64,000 bases of DNA from CBDCCT01 sp965214995 (GTDB lineage: Bacteria > Deinococcota > Deinococci > Deinococcales > Trueperaceae), in the NCBI GenBank assembly GCA_965214995.1, contig CBDCCT010000002.1:1984001-2048000 (forward strand), in the 5' to 3' direction. Shown here in pieces: positions 13,436-22,345 of this stretch (the first letter of the stretch is position 1; every line of letters starts with the position of its first letter). The position numbers and the translations under genes are program-made. The notes under the pieces are model-generated. The model saw only the letters and a list, made by a program, of their open reading frames with translations, ran no database searches and was not told the DNA's origin.

Positions 13436-13930
13436 GTCTGCTGAAAAGCTGTCAATCTTTTGAAGCCTGCTAACCGCTTCTTCTCCTGAGGCAACCAAAA
13501 TATCGTCATGATTTAAACACAGTAACCACTCGAATTTACGATGGACGATGTAAAACTCAAAGCCAAACATTTCCCAAAAAAGTTTGTCAATAGCGGCTAT
13601 TGTTCCTTCGTATAGCCAATACTTTCCCACCTTCTTGTTTCGGTAGAAATCTTCGGCTACGAACCATATAGATTCAGTGGGTGGAAAAAGAGCACTAAAT
13701 TTGACCTGATTGTTTACGATTTGCCGCGAGAAAGTCGGTTCTTTAAAGTTTCCCCACCACCATTCGTAATCAAGTCCTTTGGCACCTAGATTGGTGCGCT
13801 CATCAAGAATCCGAATCAAAATATCCTGGTACTTCAAGTGACTTACTAGACGTAGCTCATCGGGCGTGATGCTCGCGTCCACTATCGCTTTTTGAATTTC
13901 GTCCCGCATAGAAGGTAAAGAGTTTGCCAT
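13427..13930 (-). CDS. Hypothetical soluble protein, 167 residues
   Basis: Not recognised with confidence; the order of aromatic motifs (LDYEWWWGNFKEPTF, ESIWFVAEDF, KVGKYWLYEG, FEFYIVHRKFEWLLCLNHDD) recalls the DUF6756 family, which I cannot verify. Lower GC than its surroundings, rich in Trp, Tyr and Phe, no signal peptide or membrane segment. It starts behind AGAGGTGATG, a good ribosome binding site. Stand-alone gene after the TA island, so it may belong to the accessory set, perhaps as an immunity or defence-related protein. Confidence 0.65.
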   Translation of the reverse strand: MANSLPSMRDEIQKAIVDASITPDELRLVSHLKYQDILIRILDERTNLGAKGLDYEWWWGNFKEPTFSRQIVNNQVKFSALFPPTESIWFVAEDFYRNKKVGKYWLYEGTIAAIDKLFWEMFGFEFYIVHRKFEWLLCLNHDDILVASGEEAVSRLQKIDSFSADAP

Positions 13931-13965
13931 CTGACTACATCACCTCTAATTTTGGTTACACCATA

Positions 13966-14005
13966 GAGAGTGGCGTGACACCTTGAAAAGTGTTACGCCA
14001 CTCTC
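13966..14005 (-). terminator. Strong hairpin after sucD
   Basis: GAGAGTGGCGT pairs with ACGCCACTCTC and the stem continues through one G-U to 16 pairs, loop CTTGAAAA. It lies 4 nt past the sucD stop. No U-tract follows, so it may protect the 3' end or work with Rho. Confidence 0.6.
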
Positions 14006-14009
14006 AGCC

Positions 14010-14948
14010 CTAAGCCACACCAGCCTTTTGCATCGCCTCCATCATCGCATCCCCCATATCCGTCGGCGTAGGCGCGACCACCACGCCCGCCCCCTCCAGG
14101 GCCGCAATCTTATCCTCCGCCGTGCCCTTACCCCCCGAAATAATCGCGCCCGCGTGCCCCATCCTTTTGCCGGGCGGCGCGGTGGTCCCCGCGATAAACG
14201 AGGCGACGGGCTTGGTCATGTTGGCGGCAATCCAGGCCGCGGCCTCCTCCTCGGCGGTGCCGCCGATTTCGCCGATCATGATGACGCCCTCCGTCTGGGG
14301 GTCGGCGTTGAAAAGCTCGAGCACGTCCACAAACGAAGTCCCGTTGACCGGGTCGCCGCCGATGCCGACCGCCGTCGTCTGACCCAAACCGTTGTTGGTG
14401 AGCTGAAACACCGCCTCGTAAGTCAGCGTCCCCGAACGGCTCACGACGCCGACGCGGCCCGCTTTGTGAATATAGCCGGGCATGATGCCGATTTTGCACT
14501 CGTGCGGCGTGATGACGCCGGGGCAGTTAGGGCCGACGAGCCGTGTGTCGCGGCCCTCCAGAAAACGCTTCACCTTGACCATGTCCATAATCGGGATGCC
14601 CTCGGTGATGGCGATGACGAGCGGGACGCCTACGTCGGCGGCCTCCATGATGGCGTCGGCGGCGAACATGGGGGGCACGTAGACGACGGAGGCGTTCGCG
14701 CCGGTTTGCTCGACGGCCTCCCTGACAGTGTTGAAAGAAGGCAAATCTACGCTGTAGGTGTCGGGCCGACCCGGCACGCCGGAGTGGTCGGTTTCGCCCT
14801 CGAAGTGGACAGTCTGCCCGCCTTTGCCGGGACGCACCGCCCCGACCATCTGCGTGCCGTAAGCGATGGCCTTGTCCGTGTGAAACGTGCCCGCTTCGCC
14901 GAGACCCTGGATGATGACTTTGGTGTCTTTGTTAACGAGAATGCTCAC
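14010..14948 (-). CDS. sucD: Succinate--CoA ligase, alpha subunit
   Basis: 312 residues. It carries the phosphohistidine (GKRMGHAGAIISGGKG) that passes phosphate between succinyl-phosphate and the nucleotide. The N-terminal CoA-binding Rossmann region reads IIQGLGEAGTFHTDKAIAYG, one residue shorter than the usual GxTGxxGxFH loop, and between VRPGKGG and FNTVREAV there is an extra stretch of about 20 residues (TVHFEGETDHSGVPGRPDTY) not present in E. coli SucD. The rest (IGPNCPGVITP-like LVGPNCPGVITP, RSGTLTYEAV) is regular. Overlaps sucC by 4 nt. Confidence 0.95.
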   Translation of the reverse strand: MSILVNKDTKVIIQGLGEAGTFHTDKAIAYGTQMVGAVRPGKGGQTVHFEGETDHSGVPGRPDTYSVDLPSFNTVREAVEQTGANASVVYVPPMFAADAIMEAADVGVPLVIAITEGIPIMDMVKVKRFLEGRDTRLVGPNCPGVITPHECKIGIMPGYIHKAGRVGVVSRSGTLTYEAVFQLTNNGLGQTTAVGIGGDPVNGTSFVDVLELFNADPQTEGVIMIGEIGGTAEEEAAAWIAANMTKPVASFIAGTTAPPGKRMGHAGAIISGGKGTAEDKIAALEGAGVVVAPTPTDMGDAMMEAMQKAGVA

Positions 14949-16171
14949 TGGGCCAGCTCCACAATCTTTTTCGCCCCGTCTTTCATGTCGTCGGCGCTTA
15001 TTAAGCCGTCGATGCCCGCGTTTTTGATGATGTCTTTGCCCAGGTCAACGTTGGTGCCTTCCAAGCGCACGACCAGGGGCACCTCGAGCCCGACTTGCTT
15101 CACCGCCGCCACCACCCCGTCGGCGATGGTGTCGCACTTCATGATGCCGCCAAAAATATTCACGAAAATCCCCTTGACGTTGGGGTCTTGGGTAATAATC
15201 TTGAAAGCCGCGGTCACGTTCTCGGTGGTCGCGCCGCCGCCCACGTCCAGAAAGTTGGCGGGCTCGCCGCCCACTTCTTTGATGGTGTCCATCGTCGCCA
15301 TCGCCAGCCCCGCGCCGTTGACTAAGCAGCCAATGGTGCCGTCGAGTTTGATAAACGATAAGCCGTACTGGGCGGCCTCGAGTTCGGCGGGGTCCTCCTC
15401 GCTCTCGTCGCGCATCCCTGCGACATCTTTGTGACGTGGCAGCGCGTTGTTGTCGAAGCTCATCTTGCCGTCCAAGGCCATGACCTTGCCGTCTTTGGTG
15501 ACAACCAGCGGGTTGATTTCGACTAAGTCGGTGTCGAGTTCGACCGCCGCGTTGGCGAGGGTTTTCATGAACTTGACGCCGTTTTTGAACGCGTCACCGG
15601 AGAGCCCTAAGCCAAAGGCAAGTTCTCTCGCCCCAAAATCGGTGAGCCCCACGCCTGGGTCGATGGTGACGCGCAGGATTTTTTCGGGCGTGTGCTCGGC
15701 GACCTCCTCGATGTCGGTGCCGCCCTCAGTCGAGGCCATGACGATGTTGCGGCCTTGCGCCCGGTCCAGCACGACCGACAAGTAGAGTTCGCGGTCGATG
15801 TCGATGCCCTGCTCGATGTAAAGCTGGTTGACTTTTTTACCCTCCTCGCCCGTCTGAATGGTGACGAGGGTCGAGCCCAACATCTTTTCGGCGAGTTCGC
15901 GCACCCGCTTTTCAGTTGCCTCGAGGCCGCCCTTAAGCCCGTCCGTCACGACGGTGACGCCGCCAAGGTCGGGGTGCTCTTTGAAGTGACCCTTGCCGCG
16001 CCCGCCCGCGTGAATCTGCGACTTGACGACCACGACCTTGTTACCCGTTTTCTCTATCAGAGGCCGCACCGCCGCCGCGGCCTCCTCGGGCGTCGTCGCC
16101 ACGCGGCCCTCGGGCACGGGGATGCCGCGGGCTTTCATGAGTTCTTTGGCTTGATATTCGTGGATTTTCAA
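14945..16171 (-). CDS. sucC: Succinate--CoA ligase, beta subunit
   Basis: 408 residues, slightly longer than the usual ~388. ATP-grasp domain at the N-terminus (MKIHEYQAKELMKARGIPVPEG, VVVKSQIHAGGRGKG, and later LVEINPLVVTKDGKVMALD); the C-terminal CoA-ligase domain has DVGGGATTENVTAAFKII and NIFGGIMKCDTIA. With SucD it makes succinate and ATP (or GTP) from succinyl-CoA in the TCA cycle. TTG start at 16171 behind AGAGGAGGT, with an AT-rich promoter region (GATTATAGATGATACC) just upstream. Confidence 0.96.
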   Translation of the reverse strand: MKIHEYQAKELMKARGIPVPEGRVATTPEEAAAAVRPLIEKTGNKVVVVKSQIHAGGRGKGHFKEHPDLGGVTVVTDGLKGGLEATEKRVRELAEKMLGSTLVTIQTGEEGKKVNQLYIEQGIDIDRELYLSVVLDRAQGRNIVMASTEGGTDIEEVAEHTPEKILRVTIDPGVGLTDFGARELAFGLGLSGDAFKNGVKFMKTLANAAVELDTDLVEINPLVVTKDGKVMALDGKMSFDNNALPRHKDVAGMRDESEEDPAELEAAQYGLSFIKLDGTIGCLVNGAGLAMATMDTIKEVGGEPANFLDVGGGATTENVTAAFKIITQDPNVKGIFVNIFGGIMKCDTIADGVVAAVKQVGLEVPLVVRLEGTNVDLGKDIIKNAGIDGLISADDMKDGAKKIVELAQ

Positions 16172-16352
16172 GGTAAACCTCCTCTTAGAGGTATCATCTA
16201 TAATCTACAAGAGATGCCCTCCAAAACGCTCTAGCCTACCGCGGGCGCACCGTCTACGCCAAGTTTTGCGTTGGCACGCGTACAACTCGAGCGGACCGAA
16301 TGCTTGTTCTCTCAAATGTGATTTTCCGCAAACCTGGAGGTGGGGCCTCGAG

Positions 16353-16358
16353 TATCCT
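16353..16358 (+). promoter_or_regulatory. -10 box, leaderless start of mogA-like gene
   Basis: TATCCT, 6 nt before the ATG at 16365. Confidence 0.6.
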
Positions 16359-16364
16359 ACCTCC

Positions 16365-16865
16365 ATGATTCGCACGGCCATCCTGACAGTGAGCGACAAG
16401 GGCTCTCGAGGGGAGCGCGCGGACGCCTCGGTAGGGGAGATACGCGAGCTTTTAAGCGCGGGTCCCTTTACCGAGGTGGACTACCAGATCGTGCCCGACG
16501 AGCAGGCGGTGATTCGCTCGAAGCTGCGCGTTTGGTCCGAGGGCGGCGGGGTGGACCTCATTTTGACCACCGGGGGCACGGGGCTGGCGGCGCGCGACCG
16601 CACGCCTGACGCGACTTTGGAGGTTATCGAGCGCGAGGTGCCCGGCTTGGCCGAACTCATGCGCCTGGCGGGGATGCAGAAAAACCGCAAGGCGTCCCTC
16701 TCCCGCGCGGTCTGCGGCACCCGCCGCCAAACCTTGATTGTGAACCTGCCGGGCTCGCCCAAGGGGGCCAAGGAATCACTCGAGGCCATCCTCAGCGTGC
16801 TGCCTCACGCGGTGGACACGATGACGGGCGAGAAGCGCAGCGCGCCGGAAGCGTGGCATGAGTGA
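16365..16865 (+). CDS. Molybdopterin adenylyltransferase, MogA/MoaB family
   Basis: 166 residues. MIRTAILTVSDKGSRGERAD is the family N-terminus, followed by LILTTGGTGLAARDRTPDAT (the GGTG loop and the catalytic Asp) and LIVNLPGSPKGAKESLEAIL. It adenylates molybdopterin before molybdenum insertion. This fits the sulfite-oxidase-like molybdoenzyme at 28.1 kb, the only molybdenum-cofactor user in the window. Converges on the Rieske gene, with stops 8 nt apart. Whether it is MogA or MoaB cannot be decided by eye. Confidence 0.92.
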   Translation: MIRTAILTVSDKGSRGERADASVGEIRELLSAGPFTEVDYQIVPDEQAVIRSKLRVWSEGGGVDLILTTGGTGLAARDRTPDATLEVIEREVPGLAELMRLAGMQKNRKASLSRAVCGTRRQTLIVNLPGSPKGAKESLEAILSVLPHAVDTMTGEKRSAPEAWHE

Positions 16866-16873
16866 AAAAGGGG

Positions 16874-18448
16874 TTAGGCTCGAGCCTTCAAATGCTCCTG
16901 CCAGTCAAAACCCTCACGAACCGCGTCGGGTGACGGTATCACGTCTAACCGTATACACTCCTCAACCGCGCACAGCTCGGCGTCGCGTTGAAAACCTAGA
17001 ACCGCCTTAATTTCGTCCCCTTTGACGTAGTACGCTAAAAACTCGCGCGCCTCCAAGTCGCCGTCAAGCACCACCTCGTCCCAGTCTTCGGCGTGCCCGA
17101 CGTAGCGCAGGCCCACGCCGTGCTGCTTGCTCCAGAAGAGGGGCACGCCGTCGAAGTTCACGTCCTGCCCCAGCATGGCCCTTGCCGCCGCAACGCCCTG
17201 TTGCATCGCCACGCGCCAGTGCTCGATGCGGACGCGCTCGCCACGGTACTCAAAGGCGGCAAGATCGCCCGCGGCGTGGAGACCGTCTCCGCCCGCCACG
17301 CGCATGGCCGCGTCTACGGACACGCCCCCGTCGTCGTTTTTGGGCACGCCTTCTAAAAAGTCCGTCGCAGGCTCCACGCCGATGCCGACGATGACTGTGT
17401 CGGCTTGGAGCCTTTCCCCCGTGTTCAGCACCACGCCCTCTATTTGTGTCTTGCCCTCGAGCCGCTCCACCTGCGCGCCCTCCTTAAAGACCACCCCGTT
17501 CTCCTCGTGCAGCTTTTGAAGCATTGTTGCAACATCCTCACCAAAAAGGGAGGCAAACGGTTTTGACCGCGCGACCACCGTGACCTCTGCACCACGCGTC
17601 CTCGCCGAGGAGGCGCACTCCATGCCGATAAAGCTCGAGCCCACGATAACCACCCGATTTCCCTCGTTAAGTTCGGCAACAATACGCTCGCTGTCGCGGA
17701 GGCTCCGCAGGGTGAACACGCCGGAGAGGGTGCTGCCGGGAACATCCAGGGTGCGGGGTTTGGAACCGGAAGCTAAGAGGAGCGCGTCGTAAGAAAGTGT
17801 GTTGCCGTCTGCAAAAGTGAGCTTTTTGGCTGAGGGCTCGAGCCGCGTCACCCGCCGCCCAAGCATGAGGTCGATGACGTGGGTTTGGTAGAAGGAGGGG
17901 GCTCGAGCCGGAATCCAGCCCATCGTTTTTTCTTCGGCCAGATAATCTTTGGAGAGCAGGGTGCGGTCGTAAGGAAGCGCGTCTTCCTGTGACACCATCA
18001 CCACGCGCCCCTGGAAGCCCTCCCGGCGGAGCACTTCGGCGGCGGCGAAACCCGCCGCGCCCGTGCCCAGAATGACGAAAGTACGCGGGTCTTTCTCAGC
18101 GTCTGGAGAAGCCATCTCAGGCACGCACTTCTCCGGCGCGTCCTCCGGCACGGTGACGAAGACCTCGCCGTCCTCTTCCGTCACCTCAAAGGTCGGCTGC
18201 GCGTCCAGGGCGGGAGGTTCCAACAGCGCCCCCGTCCGCACCGAAAAGCAGGCATGGTGCCAGGGGCACATCACCCGGTCGCCGTTCAGAATGCCCTCGG
18301 CCAAGGGGGCGCCGTAGTGGGTGCAGTGGGCGTGAAGGGCGTGGTAGCGGCCCTCCACGCGGGCCAAAAGCACCTCTGTGTCGCCCACGGTCACGCTTTT
18401 CATTTCGCCGTCGTTAAGGTCATTTCGGTGTGCAACGCGCGTTTTCAT
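16874..18448 (-). CDS. Rieske-type FAD/NAD-dependent oxidoreductase (AIFL-like)
   Basis: 524 residues. A Rieske [2Fe-2S] domain at residues 1-105 with ligands in CTHYGAPLAEG and VMCPWHHACFSVRTG, then a two-dinucleotide-fold flavoprotein: FVILGTGAAGFAAAEVLRREG for FAD, RVVIVGSSFIGMECASSAR for NAD(P)H, and HAAGDLAAFEYRGERVRIEHW for the flavin isoalloxazine site. This domain order matches AIFL/ferredoxin-reductase proteins of aromatic ring dioxygenase systems and many stand-alone homologues. The electron acceptor is unknown. TAAACT lies 6 nt before the ATG. Confidence 0.9.
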   Translation of the reverse strand: MKTRVAHRNDLNDGEMKSVTVGDTEVLLARVEGRYHALHAHCTHYGAPLAEGILNGDRVMCPWHHACFSVRTGALLEPPALDAQPTFEVTEEDGEVFVTVPEDAPEKCVPEMASPDAEKDPRTFVILGTGAAGFAAAEVLRREGFQGRVVMVSQEDALPYDRTLLSKDYLAEEKTMGWIPARAPSFYQTHVIDLMLGRRVTRLEPSAKKLTFADGNTLSYDALLLASGSKPRTLDVPGSTLSGVFTLRSLRDSERIVAELNEGNRVVIVGSSFIGMECASSARTRGAEVTVVARSKPFASLFGEDVATMLQKLHEENGVVFKEGAQVERLEGKTQIEGVVLNTGERLQADTVIVGIGVEPATDFLEGVPKNDDGGVSVDAAMRVAGGDGLHAAGDLAAFEYRGERVRIEHWRVAMQQGVAAARAMLGQDVNFDGVPLFWSKQHGVGLRYVGHAEDWDEVVLDGDLEAREFLAYYVKGDEIKAVLGFQRDAELCAVEECIRLDVIPSPDAVREGFDWQEHLKARA

Positions 18449-18454
18449 GCGCTC

Positions 18455-18460
18455 AGTTTA
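18455..18460 (-). promoter_or_regulatory. -10 box, leaderless start of Rieske gene
   Basis: TAAACT on the minus strand, 6 nt before the ATG at 18448. Confidence 0.6.
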
Positions 18461-18540
18461 GCCTGGGTTGCGTGGAGCGCTTTAGGGGGCGGCGCGCAGT
18501 TTTTGAGTGGTTGGCTCGCAGAAAAACGTCGCGCTTTTTA

Positions 18541-18571
18541 AATAAAAACCCCCGGCTTTCACCGGGGGTTA
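18541..18571 (-). terminator. Rho-independent terminator of the surface lipoprotein
   Basis: On the minus strand ACCCCCGG-TGAAAG-CCGGGGGT, eight G/C-rich pairs, followed by TTTTTATTT. A textbook terminator, 32 nt after the stop of the large lipoprotein gene. Confidence 0.9.
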
Positions 18572-18602
18572 CGAGAGGGCTTAGGGTTTGCTTACTACAC
18601 GT

Positions 18603-21600
18603 TTATTGGGGCGGCTTGATCGACACCGTCTCTTCAACCGAGTAGGGCAAGAAGGGCTGCTGGGTGTCGTTGGGGTCGGCGTCCCAATCGACCGTCGCGG
18701 TCGCGGTGGCGTTACCGACTTTGTCGGCGTCTGCGCTCACCACGAAGATGGCGGTGAAGCCTACCGGGTGGTCGTAAGGGCCAAACGAGACCGTATCGCC
18801 GCTAACTGAGGTTGCGCCTAAGGTGGCGACGATGTTGCCGTCAGGGTCGAGGATGATGAGGTCGCCTTGTGTAAGCGTGGCGTTGTCGGCGCTACCAGCG
18901 TCGAGGGTAACGCTAAGCGTCGTGCGCTCGGCGGTGCCGTCTTCGTCGGCGGAGGAAAAGCCGCCGTTCTGGACCGAGAAGAGGTAGATGAACTCGTCGC
19001 CGCGCGTGACTACGCTCAGGAACTGGAGTTCTTCTGCGCCCAGGTCGTAGTTGCCCAGGTCGTTGAGTTCCAACCAGGCGTCTGCCGCCTCGAAGGAGAA
19101 GATTTCGGCGCAGTCGGCGATGAACGAGAAGCGCTCGCCGAATACGGCGCCCAGTTCCGCTTCAGCCACGCCCGTAAAGCCGTAGTCTAACAGCGCCCCG
19201 ACGTTGCAGTCGCCAAGGTCTTGGCCCTGGTTCATGTTGCCCGCGGTCAAGGCCGCCAAGTTGATGTGGAAGTCCGGATCGAAGAGCTTGACGTTCAAGA
19301 GAAGCTCCGTGCTGCCCGTGTCGCCGCCGCCCATGAGGGGCACGGTGTCCCAAGCGACGGCCTTGTCGCCGAAGTCGCGCAGGTACGCCTCAAAGCCGGG
19401 CGGGGGGTTGTCGGGCGAGCCAACGAAGGTCGCGCTGTAGTCAGCGCTCGGCGTGACACCCTCGTCATCCACAATGGTGAGCGGGTCGGCGGTGGTGTAG
19501 TCCAGGCCGATGAGGAAGATGTCGCTCAAGTTCACATCGCGGGCGTACGGGTTGTCGCGCATAGAGCCGTCAAACTCGCTCGGGTATTCCGCGGCAAGTT
19601 CGGCGTAACCGGGGTCGGAGAGCGTGCGGTCGAGGTTCGTAATCGTGATGCCGAAGCGCGCCGCCATGCCGATGTCGAAGGGCAGGTCTTGCGGGTTTAA
19701 GAGCTCCTTGTTGATGTCGAAAATCGGGCGCACGGCGTGGATGATGACGTCGTCCTCGTTCGCGTAGCCGTCGAAGTCCACGACTTGCTGGGTGCCCTCG
19801 AAGAACCAGGCGGCGGTAACGTCGCGGAGCGCGCCGCCGTTGATGATCTCGTAGGGGTCGTCGTAGCAGACGTCGGTGTCGCCACGGTCGCCGTTGTCGT
19901 CACCGTCGTCGTCTTCGTTATCAAAGGTGAAGCCGACGGTGTAGAACTCGGACGCCGCCAAGTCCTCTTCGTCCACGCAGAAGCCGGGCTTCTGGCGCAC
20001 GTAAACGTCGAAGGAGCGCGTGGCAGACTCGCCAGGGGCTAAGTCGCCGACAAACCAGGTGATGGCGTGATTCACCGAATTATAGGTGCCGCCATCAGTC
20101 AAGCTCGACTCGATGACGCCGAGTTCGGCGGGGAGGTCGTCCTCGAGCGTGACGTCCGTCGCCGTCACGTCGTCCGCTTGCGCGGGGCTGGTGTTGGTGA
20201 CGGTAAGGGTGACCGTGGTGGTAAAGACGCTTCCCGCGGGCACCGCGTTGGCGGGGTCGAGCGTGTAGTCGATCTCGCCGTCGTTGTCTATCTCGGTCCC
20301 GGCGTCGCTGTCGTCGTCACCGTCAATCAGGTCCAAGTTGTCGCCGTACCAGGTCAGCACGTGGTTCTCGACCGTTTTGTCGATGTCCAGCACGTTGCCG
20401 ATGTAGCGCTTGGTGACCGTGACGTCCTTGAGCGGGAAGTAGTAGGTGGTGTTGCCAAAGGTAAGCGCCGTATAGAGCACCGCCCGGACCGTCGCCTGGA
20501 TGGGCAGGTCTTCGGGGGAGATGGAGTCGTTGGGCCGCAGCGAGAGGCTGCCGTCAAAGTCCCGGTAGCAGTCCGCGCCGGGCGCGATGGGGTCGATGAG
20601 CACCTCGCCGTCGGGCGCGGTGATGCCGTCGTCCAGATCCACGCCGTCCAACGTCACCACGTCCGCGCCCTCGGTCAAGGAGAAGCAGACGAAGCCTATC
20701 TCGTCGACCGCTATCTCTTCCTCCGGCTGCTTGGCGAAAAGGTCCACCTCGACGTTGAACACGTTGCGAAGGGGATTCTCGATGCGGTCGTTCGTGTCGA
20801 AGATGTTGATTTCTTCAAACGCCGACCCTGTGCGCATGTCCGCCGCCTCACCGTTTAAGTAGAGGTGCGCCAAGTTGTAGGGCACGAGCTTGAACTCGAC
20901 CAAGGCCGAGCCGCCGTCGCCCTCCGCGGACACGACGATCCGCGCGACGTCGCCTTCGTCGGCGAACTCATCCGTGCCGAGCGAGGCGTAGAGGGTGAAG
21001 GTCGCCTCACCGTTCGCGTCGGTGTAGAGGGAGTCGCGGAAGGCCGCCGTGCTCAAGCCCTGCGTGCTCGAGCCCTGGGTGCTCATGCCGCCTAGCTCGG
21101 CGCAGCCGCGGATGATGGCGATGCGGTCGTCCATAAACTCCGACTCGGCGGTGTTGACGGTGAGCTGCGCACCCGCGACCGGATGGCCGTTGGCGTCGGT
21201 GGCCCGCACCGTCACGCATACCGGTTCTTCGGTCTGAGACGCGTAGATCATCACGTCTTTGTTGGCGTTGACTTCAAGCCTGGAGGGCAGCGCCACGCCG
21301 CCCATGTCCACGGCCGTCACGGCGGCGAGCGCGGCGACGGGGTCGGCGGGGCTCGGGCTTCCCGGCGTCCGGCCGGGTACCGCCTCGTAGTTCAGGGTGA
21401 GGCGGGTGCGACCGTTGGCGGTCACGACGACTTGCGCCAACGTCGGGTCGAGCAGGTTGGCGACGGGCAGGCCGTCGACCAAGTAGGTGCCCGGCTCGAG
21501 GGTCCATTCCCTCGACCCCGTGACCGCGCCCTGCCAGACGGTCTTCTCGCCGCTGGCGACGATGACGTCCGCCGTCTCGACGCCCGCGAGCGCGACCTCG

Positions 21601-21722
21601 AGCACGCCCTGCGCTGTCGGTTCAGTAGGGTCGACTTCTGGGCTTTGCTTACCGCAACTCGCCAGGACTAGCGCGAGCGCGACGAGCAGAACGGCCCATG
21701 ACGAAACCTTATATTTACGCAT
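18603..21722 (-). CDS. Large DUF11/Ig-like surface lipoprotein, 1039 residues
   Basis: Starts MRKYKVSSWAVLLVALALVL then ASCGKQSPEVD: a type II signal peptide with lipobox LASC, so the mature protein is lipid-anchored. After a carboxypeptidase-like N-terminal stretch (LEPGTYLVDGL) come a BIG-type Ig domain (VRATDANGHPVAGAQLTVNT ... YTDANGEATFTLYAS), a DUF11 beta domain at roughly 500-600 (TTTVTLTVTNTSPAQADDVT ... WFVGDLAPGESATRSFDVYV) and C-terminal beta-rich repeats with many Asp-rich turns that suggest Ca2+ binding. Very acidic. Role unknown; likely cell-envelope structure or adhesion. The ATG at 21722 has AGGAG 5-6 nt upstream. Confidence 0.85.
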   Translation of the reverse strand: MRKYKVSSWAVLLVALALVLASCGKQSPEVDPTEPTAQGVLEVALAGVETADVIVASGEKTVWQGAVTGSREWTLEPGTYLVDGLPVANLLDPTLAQVVVTANGRTRLTLNYEAVPGRTPGSPSPADPVAALAAVTAVDMGGVALPSRLEVNANKDVMIYASQTEEPVCVTVRATDANGHPVAGAQLTVNTAESEFMDDRIAIIRGCAELGGMSTQGSSTQGLSTAAFRDSLYTDANGEATFTLYASLGTDEFADEGDVARIVVSAEGDGGSALVEFKLVPYNLAHLYLNGEAADMRTGSAFEEINIFDTNDRIENPLRNVFNVEVDLFAKQPEEEIAVDEIGFVCFSLTEGADVVTLDGVDLDDGITAPDGEVLIDPIAPGADCYRDFDGSLSLRPNDSISPEDLPIQATVRAVLYTALTFGNTTYYFPLKDVTVTKRYIGNVLDIDKTVENHVLTWYGDNLDLIDGDDDSDAGTEIDNDGEIDYTLDPANAVPAGSVFTTTVTLTVTNTSPAQADDVTATDVTLEDDLPAELGVIESSLTDGGTYNSVNHAITWFVGDLAPGESATRSFDVYVRQKPGFCVDEEDLAASEFYTVGFTFDNEDDDGDDNGDRGDTDVCYDDPYEIINGGALRDVTAAWFFEGTQQVVDFDGYANEDDVIIHAVRPIFDINKELLNPQDLPFDIGMAARFGITITNLDRTLSDPGYAELAAEYPSEFDGSMRDNPYARDVNLSDIFLIGLDYTTADPLTIVDDEGVTPSADYSATFVGSPDNPPPGFEAYLRDFGDKAVAWDTVPLMGGGDTGSTELLLNVKLFDPDFHINLAALTAGNMNQGQDLGDCNVGALLDYGFTGVAEAELGAVFGERFSFIADCAEIFSFEAADAWLELNDLGNYDLGAEELQFLSVVTRGDEFIYLFSVQNGGFSSADEDGTAERTTLSVTLDAGSADNATLTQGDLIILDPDGNIVATLGATSVSGDTVSFGPYDHPVGFTAIFVVSADADKVGNATATATVDWDADPNDTQQPFLPYSVEETVSIKPPQ

Positions 21723-22345
21723 ACAGTCTCCTCTTTGCTGGGGATGGTGTGACGCGCGGCAACCGTGGCTTTGGCTGTGAATCCAGCCGTGGGTCACTGC
21801 GGGTCGTGGAGCACGCCCACTTGTGATGGTTGTGCAGCCTACATTTCGTCAGGGCTATGCGCTCGATACTTTTGCAAGCGTTGCGAAGGGTGAACGCCGT
21901 TTTAGCGGCTTCGGGAGCGTGGTCGCGTCCAGGCCATCACGCTTTTTAAGACGCCGCGTCCGCCTATCAGCCCGTACAGCTTGCATATCTAGGGTGCAAA
22001 ACACCCGCACGAGTTCCTAGCCCCATCTTCCTCACGTAAATCTCACCTTCTTTAAACCAAGGGTAGAGGAGGGGAGGCGAGACGCCAAGGGACGGGTGTT
22101 CTAAGGCGTTTACGTCTTTGGTCCTAAGACCTCGGCACGTTCACGGCGCGCAAACAGCACGACGTTCGGTCGCTCAAACGAATGTCTGGCCCGCAACCGG
22201 ATGGCGGCACGCATGGCTAGCCAAAGTTCTGACAAAGAAGATTTTGTGGTTGGAGATTTGCAGCCAGCGCCTCGAGCGGAACGCTGAAGCCAGGGCTCGA
22301 GCGCCGCACGCAGGTAAACGAGTGTTTACCGACTTTGATTTTCTA
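21723..22345. other. Long spacer between the surface lipoprotein and the LuxR-like gene
   Basis: 623 nt without a convincing gene. Holds the lipoprotein's ribosome binding site and presumably its promoter, two CTCGAG sites near 22270 and 22296, and a hairpin GGTAAAC/GTTTACC (22313-22330), 16 nt past the LuxR-like stop, without a U-tract. Open frames here lack codon bias and family resemblance. Confidence 0.5.

Noticed and set aside
20067..20858. 263-residue frame antisense to the lipoprotein
   Set aside because: Val/Gly/Arg-rich shadow of an Asp-rich gene; no motif, no upstream signal.
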